Shown: positions 1 through 8,813 of the stretch, one piece after another
Numbering within the stretch: position 1 is the first letter of the stretch
Layout of the letters: each line of letters begins with the position of its first letter
Notes under the pieces: generated by a model
What the model was told of the DNA's origin: nothing
The model's database searches: none
Seen by the model: only the letters and a program-made list of their open reading frames with translations
Assembly: GCF_029867415.1 (NCBI RefSeq)
Contig: NW_026705398.1
Span: 620,001 to 684,000, forward strand
Length of the DNA stretch: 64,000 bases
Reading direction: 5' to 3'
DNA from: Vicia villosa
Lineage: Eukaryota; Streptophyta; Magnoliopsida; Fabales; Fabaceae
Program-made: the position numbers and the translations under genes

Positions 1-2
1 CG

Positions 3-1118
3 AATCATGTGTTTAAACTAAAGAAATCATTATATGGATTGAAGCAAGCTCCCAGAGCTTGGTATGAACGCTTAAGTTCTTTCCTTCTGGATAATGGTTT
101 CACTAGAGGAAAAGTGGACACTACTCTCTTTTGTAAAACCTTTAAAAGGGATATTTTAATTTGTCAAATATATGTAGATGATATTATTTTTGGAACATCT
201 AATGCTACACTTGGAAAGGAGTTTGCTAAGTCTATGCAGGCTGAGTTTGAAATGAGCATGATGGGAGAACTCAAGTATTTCCTTGGAATACAAATAAATC
301 AAACATCAGAAGGAATGTATGTTCATCAAACCAAGTATGTGAAGGAACTTCTGAAGAAGTTCAATCTTCTAGACTGCAAAGAAGCCAAAACTCCTATGCA
401 TCCAACATGCATCCTAGGTAAGGATGAGGTAAGTAAGAAGGTAGATCAGAAGTTATACAGAGGTATGATTGGATCTCTTCTATATCTGACTGCTTCTAGA
501 CCTGACATTCTGTTCAGTGTTTGTTTGTGTGCTAGATTCCAATCAGATCCTAGAGAATCTCATTTAACTGCTGTTAAGAGAATTCTAAGGTATCTGAAAG
601 GTACTACTAATGTTGGTTTAGTTTACAGAAAATCTAACGAATACAACTTAGTAGGATTCTGTGATGCTGATTATGCTGGAGACAGAATTGAAAGAAAAAG
701 TACTTCAGGAAGTTGCCAATTTCTTGGAAGTCATTTGATCTCTTGGTATAGCAAGAAGCAAGCAACTATTGCTCTATCAACAACAGAAGCAGAATATGCC
801 GCTGCTGCTGGCTGTAGTACACAGATGCTCTGGATGAAGAGTCAGTTGGAAGATTATCAGATATTTGAGAGTAACATTCCTATATTCTGTGATAATACTT
901 CTGCTATATGTTTATCTAAGAATCCTATTCTTCATTCAAAAGCTAAACATATTGAGATTAAACATCATTTCATAAGGGACTATGTTCAGAAGGGTGTTAT
1001 ATCTTTAAACTTTGTTGATACAGACCATCAATGGGCTGATATCTTTACAAAACCCCTGGCTGAAGATAGGTTTAAGTTCATTCTGAAGAACATCAGTATG
1101 GATTTATGCCCAGAATGA
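3..1118 (+). CDS. Ty1/copia pol, C-terminal part: reverse transcriptase end and RNase H (5' truncated by window)
   Basis: This is the last 372 codons or so of a copia polyprotein, open up to the TGA at 1116. Visible motifs in order: SLYGLKQAPRAWY (RT palm/finger region), YVDDIIFG (catalytic YVDD), LKYFLGIQI, SRPDI, the RNase H start GFCDADYAGD with the following RKSTSG, ALSTTEAEYAA with the acidic catalytic residues, KHIEIKHHFIRD, and DIFTKPL near the end. Order and spacing are those of copia pol (INT-RT-RH), with RNase H terminal. The protein would copy element RNA into cDNA in virus-like particles and degrade the RNA strand. No stop or frameshift interrupts the visible part. The true start is left of the window; a GTG at 9 is not a real start. 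Confidence 0.95.
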   Translation, partial: NHVFKLKKSLYGLKQAPRAWYERLSSFLLDNGFTRGKVDTTLFCKTFKRDILICQIYVDDIIFGTSNATLGKEFAKSMQAEFEMSMMGELKYFLGIQINQTSEGMYVHQTKYVKELLKKFNLLDCKEAKTPMHPTCILGKDEVSKKVDQKLYRGMIGSLLYLTASRPDILFSVCLCARFQSDPRESHLTAVKRILRYLKGTTNVGLVYRKSNEYNLVGFCDADYAGDRIERKSTSGSCQFLGSHLISWYSKKQATIALSTTEAEYAAAAGCSTQMLWMKSQLEDYQIFESNIPIFCDNTSAICLSKNPILHSKAKHIEIKHHFIRDYVQKGVISLNFVDTDHQWADIFTKPLAEDRFKFILKNISMDLCPE

Positions 1119-2731
1119 GAAGATGAGAAGTTCTTATGTATGAGTAACTTCTGAAATGAACATGGATTATTTTTTATATATCAGAAGTTCTGATTAAAAT
1201 CTTTTAGAAATTATGATTCGGTTATTACTAACGTTTCATTGTCTAAGTTGATTCAGAACCTCTTTTAAAGCAAAACAGCTGTTACGTTTTTATCTCGGGA
1301 TGGTAAACCTGTCGTTACTATTCATGGATAAACGTGCGTGCAGTTGAAGGGACACCGACCATAGGTAACTGTGCTAGTCACCTCATTTGTCTTTATTATC
1401 TCTCCTCACGTCACGTAACATTAAATGCTTTTCATCATTCGTTTCATTTTATTTTCCTTTTAAATACTCTTCAAACTCTTCTCTTTCCCTCTCATCTCTC
1501 TCTATCTCTTTGCTTTTCTTCATCAAGTTTTTTTTTTTTCTCTCTCTTCCGTTTTCGTCTCTTGCTTAAAAAAAAAAAAACCTAGCTCAAACCCAGCGTT
1601 CACCCTAAGCCTGTTGAAGCTCCATGACTCAAAGGCGACAGATCTCTGTGCATCTCGGGATGGCTCTTCTAATACCGCTCAAGTCAGACTCTTCTTTGAT
1701 GTTGTTATCAACTTTCATCCAAAGACAGAAGACTTTCTTGAGTTATGGGAGGAGGTTAAGAATGATATTCTTGACTTCTATGTTGAGGGAAAGCCCCGTT
1801 TGCAACATTAGCTCTCTGTCTGTGAACTGTCCCTCACTTCCTCCTTGGTTCTGGGATCTCTCCTACAGTGGAGGTTTCAGTCTGGAAGACAAGAAGTCCT
1901 CCGGGATTTTTGATGGGTTGACACAGAGCGTGTCTAGCTAGGGTTCTGTTTTTTAATTTTTGTAGTGATTTCCTCCTTGCAAATTCTTTTTTGTATTTGC
2001 TAGGAATGTTTCTCATCTTGTTAAACATAGGAACTTCTTGTAATATCTTTTGATTATCAATGAAAAAGTTTCTTTGCATTTACATTCCAGTGATTCTATT
2101 TGTCGTTTTTTGCATCTGAATCTTTTTAAATATTCTTTTTGATGTTATGACAAAAAGGGGGAGAAGATAAATGATAAATGATTTGATTAAATCTATCAGT
2201 TGCTGGGTAAAGAGGCTCCCACACATCCACTAACAAGAACTGCAAGTTCTATATGGTTTAAGTGTTTTGCAGGTACAGAGAAGTGAAGTGAATCTTCAGA
2301 AGCAAACACTAGAAGCAAAACCATAAGAAGCGTTATTCTGTAAAAGGAATAAGCTCTTGGAAACTGAAGCAAGCTGAGTGCTGTCAAGCTTCAGAGATCA
2401 GAAGCAAGAAAGAAGAATGAATCAGAAGCACTGATAATAGAATTTGAATATCATTGTCTATCCTGTTCTGACTAAATTCTATTTGCTCTGATACATATAA
2501 TGTTATGGCTCTGATACATTATTTGCTCTGATACATTATTTCAGCCTATATGGCTCTGATACATATAATGTGTTCAAACATACATTTTATGTTCTAACTC
2601 GTTCATGCTGACTTTTGTCGTTTAGTTTTTGTTCTGTAACATTTCAGGATGTAGAGATGCTCTGATGATGCTCTGGTACATTCAACAATGTTCTGATACA
2701 AATCTAGCATGAAGTGATGATTGGTAGACAT
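1119..2731 (+). other. Long untranslated spacer of element A between pol and the repeat block
   Basis: About 1.6 kb without a recognisable coding domain. It contains a pyrimidine-rich stretch near 1484-1556 with poly-T, a poly-A run near 1567-1580, and a short open stretch at 1614-1811 that I cannot assign. Some Sireviruses carry an env-like ORF here; I see no signal peptide, membrane segment or conserved domain to support one. At 2460-2580 the phrase GCTCTGATACAT recurs several times. Confidence 0.6.
2152..2166 (+). other. Internal polypurine tract of element A (upstream copy)
   Basis: The run AAAAAGGGGGAGAAG matches the tract directly before the 3' LTR (3294-3306). Multiple such tracts are characteristic of Sireviruses. 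Whether this copy primes plus-strand DNA synthesis cannot be told from sequence. Confidence 0.6.
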
Positions 2732-3062
2732 TCAAAGTTCTGAAGCTATCCGAGGGAAGCAGAAATCAGAAGATGTGAATGTTCTAAAAGATCCAGAAAA
2801 CTCAAGTTCTGAAGCTGTCCTGAATGGAAGCAGAAATCAGAAGCTGTGAATGTTCTGAAGATCAAAGAAATTCAAGTTCTGAAGCTGTCCTGAATGGAAG
2901 CAGAAATCAGAAGCTGTGAATGTTCTGAAGATCAAAGAAATTCAAGTTCTGAAGCTGTCCACGATGGAAGCAGGAATCAGAAGCTGTGAGTGTTCTAAGG
3001 ATCTAAAGAAATTCAAGGTCTGAAGCTGTCCAATGGAAGCAGAAGTCAGAAGCTATGAATTC
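2732..3062 (+). repeat. ~70-bp tandem repeat in the 3' spacer of element A (about 5 copies)
   Basis: Copies begin at TTCAAGTTCTGAAGCTGTCC or variants near 2732, 2802, 2872, 2942 and 3012. Each continues with GGAAGCAGAAATCAGAAGC and a TGTTCTGAAGATC part. The middle copies are almost identical and the outer ones diverged, as expected from unequal exchange or RT slippage. Confidence 0.85.
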
Positions 3063-3140
3063 TCTGAAGGCAGAAGCTTATATGATCGTCTCTACCGAAA
3101 TAATCAGGGAAGTCTTTTATCAAAGTTCTTCGAGTATTTA

Positions 3141-3200
3141 TTTCAGGGGGAGATTATTTATCTCAGAGGGAGATTGTTAATCTCAGGGGGAGACATATTC
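3141..3200 (+). other. Cluster of three polypurine-tract-like motifs
   Basis: Three near copies of CAGGGGGAGA or CAGAGGGAGA lie at about 3144, 3164 and 3184, each ~20 bp apart and separated by short AT-rich linkers. Together with 2152-2166 and 3294-3306 they form the multiple-PPT arrangement reported as a conserved non-coding feature of Sireviruses. Confidence 0.75.
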
Positions 3201-3293
3201 ATATGCTTATGCTATAGCTGTGTAATTTGTCTTTTGCCGTCTACTCTTTCTGATCGCAAATTCATATCATTTATATATGTTTTTGTCATCATC

Positions 3294-3306
3294 AAAAAGG
3301 GGGAGA
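3294..3306 (+). other. Primary polypurine tract of element A
   Basis: AAAAAGGGGGAGA sits one base before the LTR start TGTTAGAACAAG, the expected position for the plus-strand primer. Confidence 0.9.
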
Positions 3307-3890
3307 TTGTTAGAACAAGATTTGTTCTTATCAATTATCTTAGTTTTGATGATAACAATAATATGAATTTTGCTTAAGATAATATGGTACTCTAATCCAA
3401 TGCAATTTCCCTTTCAGGAAATATATATAAAGAGTACGCATAATTCAGCGCTCAGAAGTTGTGTCTCAAATGGTTCAGCATGCAACATCAGAACATGGTC
3501 TGGCAAGACATCAGAAGATGGTCGAAGCAGAATCAGAACATGGGTCTATGGAAGCATCAGAAGAACATGAGATCAGAAGCACTGAAGATCAGAAGATGGT
3601 ATCACGCAACAGAAGCACTTCAAGATCAGAAGATTAGAAGATGCTATGCACCAAGCTGTTTTGACTCTGATGATATTCAAACGTTGTATTCACAAACATC
3701 AGATCAGAAGGAAGTACACGTGGCAGACTACGCTGACTGACAAAAGGAACGTTAAAGCTACTAAAGGCAACGTCAGTAGACACAGCGTGAACAAGGCTCG
3801 AGGTAGTTGACAAAAGCGTATAACATTAAATGCGATGCTGTACGGAACACGCAAAGCATTAAATGCATTCAACGGTCATCTTCTCAACGC

Positions 3891-3900
3891 CTATAAATAT
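3891..3900 (+). promoter_or_regulatory. Probable TATA box of the element A LTR
   Basis: CTATAAATAT lies ~590 bp into the LTR, a usual position for the U3/R boundary. Transcription would start about 30 bp further on. Confidence 0.65.
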
Positions 3901-4136
3901 GAAGTTCTGATGAGAAGCAAGGTTACCAATTCTTAACAACTCTGAACGAAAATAAACTTGCTGAAACGCTGTTCAAATCTAAACTCAGAATCTTCATCTT
4001 CATCAAAGCTCACTACATTGCTGCTGTAATATCTTAGTGAGATTAAGCTTAAACGTTAAGAGAAATATCACAGTTGTGATTATCGCTTTTAAGAAGCATT
4101 TGTAATACTCTTAGAATTACATTAAGTTGTAAGGAA

Positions 4137-4290
4137 CTAGAGTGATCGTGTTGATCAGAATACTCTAGAGAAGTCTTAGGAGTGAACTAAGCCTAGAGTG
4201 ATCGTGTTGATCAGTAGACTCTAGAAAAGTCTTAGAGGGTATCTAAGCAGTTGTTCCTGGAGTGATCAGTGTGTGATCAGAAGACTCTGG
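4137..4290 (+). repeat. Hairpin repeat in R/U5 of the element A LTR
   Basis: Three units carry outer arms CTAGAGT/ACTCTAG (4137-4143 with 4162-4168; 4193-4199 with 4218-4224) and CTGGAGT/ACTCTGG (4257-4263 with 4284-4290, pairing through two G-U wobbles). The loops share TGATC/GATCA half-sites. Between units, CTTAG/CTAAG forms a second alternating hairpin type. Confidence 0.75.
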
Positions 4291-4993
4291 AAGACTTAGT
4301 TGCGGACTAAGTGGAAAACCATTGTAATCCGTGCGATTAGTGGATTAAATCCTCAGGTTGAGGTAAATCATCTCTGCGGGGGTGGACTGGAGTAGCTTCG
4401 TTAACAGCGAACCAGGATAAAAATAATTGTGCAATTTATTTTTATCGTCCAAGATTTAAAGTCACACTTATTCAATCCCCCCCTTTCTAAGTGTTTTTCT
4501 ATCCTTCACACTCTATTAGAGGCCCAGTACTTTACAGTACTGGTTATAACAGAAATTTGAAAATGATTTGGAATGATATGAGGTTTTGTTGTTTGAAAAC
4601 CTTAATCATTTGATTTAATCAGAGATTGAAAACAGTTTTGAGAATTGACAAAAGTCAACTTAATTAAAGTAAAAATAAAGATTTTTACTTAATTAAGACC
4701 TAAACAATTAGGGTTTTATCATAAAATTATTCACACAAATAATTAGGTTAAAACAAAATGGAAACATATATTTAGAGTATTTAATAAAACACTTAAAACA
4801 TACTATCTTATACCTAATAAAAATATATGAATTAAATAATATTTTTATGATTTTTTTGATTATACATAAAATAGGTATATTAAATAACAAGTGTGTGAAA
4901 AATGAAGTGAAAATGATTTAATTTGATAGGTTAAATAATTGTGTGAAGTTGTGAAGAAATTTAGTGTGAAAAGTGATAAAAAATATGATTTTG

Positions 4994-5064
4994 TCACCTA
5001 GAGGGGTTGAACTCACGCCCTTTAGGTCACATACCCAAAACCAAACCACTGGGCCAGCGCGCGC
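4994..5064 (-). other. tRNA-like module 1 in Ogre-type LTR F
   Basis: Read on the minus strand, TGGCCCAGTGG (5046-5056) fits a Pol III A box and GAGTTCAACCC (5004-5014) a B box (T-arm), about 31 bp apart. A complete cloverleaf is not evident, so it is called tRNA-like rather than a tRNA gene. Confidence 0.5.
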
Positions 5065-5145
5065 TCAGTGTTAGTAACTTGCATTCAATTCATTATATTT
5101 TCAAACAAGTAGTAAAACCATGAAAAAAATAAAAGGAACAAAAAG

Positions 5146-5226
5146 TCTGGGGCGAGGGGGATTCGAACCCCAGACTTGTGGCATGAGGAGACTAAGAGCG
5201 CATGTGTGGCCACTAGGGCAAGTTGT
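5146..5226 (-). other. tRNA-like module 2 in Ogre-type LTR F
   Basis: The minus strand holds GGTTCGAATCC (5159-5169), an exact Pol III B-box/T-loop consensus, inside a GC-rich stem-like context (TCTGGGG ... CCCCCTCGCCCCAGA). The A-box side is weak. It is probably a degenerate tRNA-derived sequence. Confidence 0.5.
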
Positions 5227-5632
5227 TCAGTCGTTAATAACACGCATACCATTCAAAATAAAATAAACTCTTCCCTGAGAATTCAAATTTGCGCGCCACC
5301 ACCATCTTCGTCTTCAACCTCAAGCTCCATGATTTTGAATTTCTGAACTCACTCGTTTCTCAACCATTTGCAATGATGTAAACATGAAACTTGCTCTAAA
5401 TTCACTCACGATTCTAAATATGTAACTAACATGAACTATCATTAACTACATCTAACTAATTTACCAGAAATCGTGAAGAACCCTAAAATTTCAAAATTAA
5501 ATTAAATGACTATACTGAAAGATAAATGGATGATGATAGAGGGTTTTCAATCCTCTGATGATGCTGAACAAGATAGAATCGAGCTATTTCGCAAAGAGTA
5601 CTTAAATTAAAGAGAGGGAGTTCAGAAACTTA

Positions 5633-5633
5633 C
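5633..5633 (-). promoter_or_regulatory. Consensus 5' splice donor in LTR F
   Basis: Minus strand reads CAGAG|GTAAGT, a full plant donor consensus, ~540 bp downstream of the TATA box. The intact Ogre LTRs keep a donor at the equivalent place (20053). Confidence 0.45.
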
Positions 5634-6168
5634 CTCTGAAACAGAAGGTCGTGAGAATGATTGAGAGCAACTGAGCTTGAATGAATGATCTCAATAGCTT
5701 CCCTGAGACTCAATGATGCTAACTGGATGCTTATTGTAGCCTGAATCCTTCTGAATTGTTCTATGGACCTCCCTCGATTTCAGCTTCAAGTGAACATGGA
5801 GGTTGTTGAATTTGGAGTTACAGATGAGCTGCAGCCATCTGGTTAGCTTCACTATGACCTGAGGAGTGTGTCTGGATGATTGGCTTGGCTTGAAACCTCC
5901 TGAATCACTCCATGGACCTCCAACTGCAAATGCTCCAAAGTGAGAGCAACAATGGTGTTCCTCCACTTACAGAAGTGATCCAGGTGCTTGGATCACCTCA
6001 AATGACCTCCCTTGAGATGTTAGAATGCTCACTTCCCAAAGATAAGCTCTGGTTTGAAGAAATCGATTCTTCTTGCCAAAGAACTTTGAAAAACAATGAA
6101 CAAGAGAAAAGAGAGAGAAAGCAAGTAATATGGTTGCTTTGGTGTGTTTTTGAATGAGGAATGCATCT

Positions 6169-6177
6169 GTATTTATA
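6169..6177 (-). promoter_or_regulatory. Probable TATA box of LTR F
   Basis: The minus strand reads GCCTATAAATAC, at the same place as the Ogre TATA box at 20608-20616. Confidence 0.55.
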
Positions 6178-7928
6178 GGCAAATGGATCAGTATAGCTGC
6201 AGAGGAGTGAGCTTCCTTAGTGAAGTTGATTTGGTTTCTTAGCCATGAAGGAAATTTGCAAATATCTCTTATGCAATGATGAGAATTTTGATTCCATTTA
6301 ATCAATCCCCTAGCCCTCGATTTTGCTTGATCTTAGGGGACAATTCTGAGCCAGAAATGAGCTCTAATTGGTTGGTGAGAAGATTCCTTGGGTGATTCAT
6401 CAATTTGCCATAAATTCACAAATGTAATCATTACATAATCACATGTTCTTGTTTTTAGAATCTTCTTCAATTCTTATGGCATGGTGAAAATGAATGCATG
6501 GCATGTTTGCAGATGTATTATGGGTCATGTAGCATCTGCATTTGAGGTCATGTGCACAAAATTTCAAAGTTCCAAAATGATGCATGACCTATAATTTTAC
6601 TTCATGAGGCCAACTTTGAACAAGCATAACTCTTAGCTCAAATTGAATTTTGAGAAGGTTGAACACAATTTGGAAAGCCCTAAACATCTACTTTAAATCA
6701 TTAGTTTATGTCTTCTTCAAAATCCTTTGGGAAATTTGTGAAAAATGAGGCCAAAGTTGGAAGAAAACTAGGTTAAAACACTTAGAAAAATTTCTAAGTG
6801 TTTATGACCTAAACTCCAAAATTTCCAAAACTTCATAAATGGTTGATCTTTTGAAAAAAGTTCCCTTGTAAGATGTTGTTTTATTTGGCAAGATCTACAA
6901 CTTTCATGTTGGAAGTTTTTTGAGTTGTGTAGGTGAAATTTTGAGATCTCACCATGCCTTCAAAAACCCTAATTCCCGACTTTTCGCTCTTTGATGAATT
7001 TCTTTGAATTTCTTTGGCCAAATGACTTTGACATCCATATATTGATGATATTGATCTTTGAAAGTCATTTTTTGACCAAAAACCTTAAAAGTCAATGATG
7101 ATCCTTCACAGTTGACTTTTTCCTGACAAAGTGAATTTTTGGGCTTTTGTGTAGAAATAAGATCTTCTCCCCAAATGGATGATATAAATGGATTATATGG
7201 AGGTAGTAGAGATCCTTGAATCATGTCTTGAGTTTTGGATTCATGCCCTGATCATAAGTCAACTATCTTGGTGAATTAGGTCAAAACCCTAATTTGTCGA
7301 CCATGTGAAAGTAATGACTGTAGACTTTGAATTGAAGTGTGATGTCCAGTAGACCTTGTAATATGAGTTATTTGAAGATGATTGATGTCTTTGAATGACC
7401 CTCTGAGGTTTTTTAGGGTTTCCCAAATGTGATCCCTGATTTTAGTCCTTGATAGGCTCAAAACCCTAGTCTAGTGACCTGAGTAAACCTGTACTCATAT
7501 GACTGGACGTCTAATCAATCATAGATGAGAAAAGTGAAGTTTTTGAGCCCCATGATTGTATTAGAGACTAGTCTTTGTATTGATTGATCCTTTGCCTGAG
7601 CTTTCTTGTCTTTGAGCATCCTCGATTAGGTACCAGATGGAGAAATGACTGCTCTGGGTACTTGTCTTGACCTGATGAAAAATCCTGAAGATATGTCATC
7701 TCAGGGGGGTCAAAAATTAGGGTATGACACATTAGAAAGCTAATTAAGTGCACTATCTAGGAAAATTAGCCTAGGTGCTTGAATATTATTTTTTTGATAT
7801 ATCTGACATACCTTCTGTTAAGTGCGACACTGATAACATGTGAAGCATATGTATTTAGACCGAGTTTTCTTCTTTATTCTTGATGGCTGTGTAATGTCGT
7901 TGCATATGTCGTCATCTTTATGTCCCCA

Positions 7929-8133
7929 TCCACGTGGGAATGATCTGGTGTATACTCATTGGTGGAAAGGGATAGCTGGGCATATTCACTGCTCTCAATG
8001 GGAATGATCTGGTGTATACTCATTGATCGATATGGGATATGTGGGTACTCGATGGGAATGACCTGGTGTATACTCACCGTGTTACCAAGGAAATGCTAGT
8101 GCTTGATGGGAATGATCTGGTGTATACTCATCA
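7929..8133 (+). repeat. Four-copy hairpin repeat with constant 20-nt loop in LTR E
   Basis: The loop GGAATGATCTGGTGTATACT (one copy with a single change) occurs at 7937, 8001, 8055 and 8109. Flanking arms differ: TCAATG/CATTGA (7995-8000, 8021-8026) and TGATG/CATCA (8104-8108, 8129-8133) pair fully, CGATG/CACCG (8050, 8075) has one mismatch, and the first copy pairs weakly next to the loop with an outer TCCAC/GTGGA. Confidence 0.75.
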
Positions 8134-8191
8134 TGTACTGAAGAAGGCATTTCCTCTAGCAGGAAAACATCGGATGTTGGTACGGTGAGAT

Positions 8192-8304
8192 AGTGATACC
8201 ACGTCGGTAAGATCACTTGTTTATTCGCCCCTAGTGATGCCACATAGGCAATATCACGAGGTCCTCACCGGTGGGCTGGTACAATCATGGTGACGTGGTT
8301 GTAC
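8192..8304 (+). repeat. Three 14-nt-loop hairpins in LTR E
   Basis: Arms AGTGAT/ATCACT (8192-8197, 8212-8217), GTGAT/ATCAC (8234-8238, 8253-8257) and GTACAA/TTGTAC (8279-8284, 8299-8304) each enclose exactly 14 nt containing a CCACGT/CCACAT-type core. Equivalent hairpins exist in LTRs B and C. Confidence 0.7.
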
Positions 8305-8445
8305 TAGCAATATCATACTTGTGTGTTGTTTATGTGTATAATGATATCTCATTGGTTAGCCACGGGACTTCCATTGGTGATACTGTCCTTGTTGTGTATT
8401 TGTACCTGGCCGTGAGGAAAACCACGGATCCACGGCGGATCCGTT

Positions 8446-8540
8446 TGATTGTATGTTCCCTTTAGATCCGAGCGGACTAATAGGATAGGCGGACTCACTG
8501 AGATTTAGTAATCTCATCCCATTCCAATTATATTTTTCAG
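8446..8540 (+). promoter_or_regulatory. Conserved Tekay-type 3' LTR block with stem-loop and CAG acceptor
   Basis: The block runs through GTAGATCCGAG-like sequence, GGACTCAC, the hairpin TGAGATTTAGTAATCTCA (8499-8516; stem 7 bp, loop TAGT), and a T-rich tract ending in CAG at 8540. The same order occurs in LTRs B, C and D. Confidence 0.75.
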
Positions 8541-8813
8541 GTGGATCGAGGCAAGATCGCGGTAAGGGAAAGATGGATTAGATCTCTTGGCGATGCTTGG
8601 ATATTTCTTTTAGTTCTTATCGTGCTTATCGTCTGTTGTATTTTGGACATGTACCGATATGATGATGTACTTATGTTTTGGCCATGAAACATTCGGCTTA
8701 TGTATTCATGTACTTCTACTTTCCGCTGCAAAACATTATGTATTTGTTGTCTTATGAACCATTTATGATACTTTATGCATATTATTCTAGACATATATGT
8801 GTGGGGTGTTACA

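Larger units (their letters stand above)
1..4508 (+). mobile_element. Element A: 3' half of a Ty1/copia Sirevirus (Maximus/SIRE-like)
   Basis: The segment holds the end of a copia pol gene, about 2.2 kb of untranslated spacer, polypurine tracts and a 1.2 kb 3' LTR, all on the plus strand. The 5' LTR, gag and most of pol lie left of the window. Sirevirus affiliation is inferred from the RT/RNase H sequence, the AAAAAGGGGGAGA tract before the LTR, extra GGGGGAGA tracts upstream and a spacer rich in TCAGAAG/TTCTGA motifs, which are established Sirevirus features. The LTR abuts sequence alignable with the Ogre LTR, so A inserted into an older Ogre-type LTR. The 5 bp after the LTR (CACTC) would be the target duplication, but the left copy cannot be seen. 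Confidence 0.9.
3308..4508 (+). repeat. 3' LTR of element A
   Basis: The LTR starts at TGTTAGAACAAG right after the PPT and ends at TATCCTTCA, where Ogre-type LTR sequence resumes. Length is ~1.2 kb, within the Sirevirus range. The start is firm; the end could be 4508 or 4510 because CACA follows. It contains a TATA box (3891-3900) and a downstream hairpin repeat (4137-4290). Confidence 0.88.
4509..7729 (-). repeat. F: Ogre-type LTR, start portion, truncated by element A
   Basis: The segment follows the same order of landmarks as the intact Ogre LTR (compare 18950-22192), including AAAGTCAACTTAATTAA, the tRNA-like block, a TATA box and the CTACAACTTTCATGTTGGAAG phrase. On the minus strand it starts at 7729 with TGTCATACCC, the Ogre LTR start. 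It is clearly diverged from the full Ogre, so it is another copy or subfamily. The rest of that element lies left of the window, beyond A. Confidence 0.85.
7730..8813 (+). repeat. E: right part of a Tekay-like LTR
   Basis: The segment ends in GGGGTGTTACA directly against satellite sequence, like the LTR ends of B and D. It contains the shared block GTAGATCCGAG-type, the TGAGATT/AATCTCA stem-loop and a TTTTTCAG tract. It starts within the TTAGAAAGCTAATTAA region, which aligns with TTGGAAAGCTAG in B. Its left part is separated by the F insertion and lies outside the window. Confidence 0.8.

Noticed and set aside
1334..2079. Possible host gene or env-like gene in the spacer of element A.
   Set aside because: Short open stretches in several frames, pyrimidine-rich low-complexity sequence and no recognisable domain; best read as untranslated Sirevirus spacer.
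5159..5169. Functional tRNA gene on the minus strand in LTR F.
   Set aside because: Only the T-arm is convincing; acceptor and D arms do not fold well, so it is kept as tRNA-like only.
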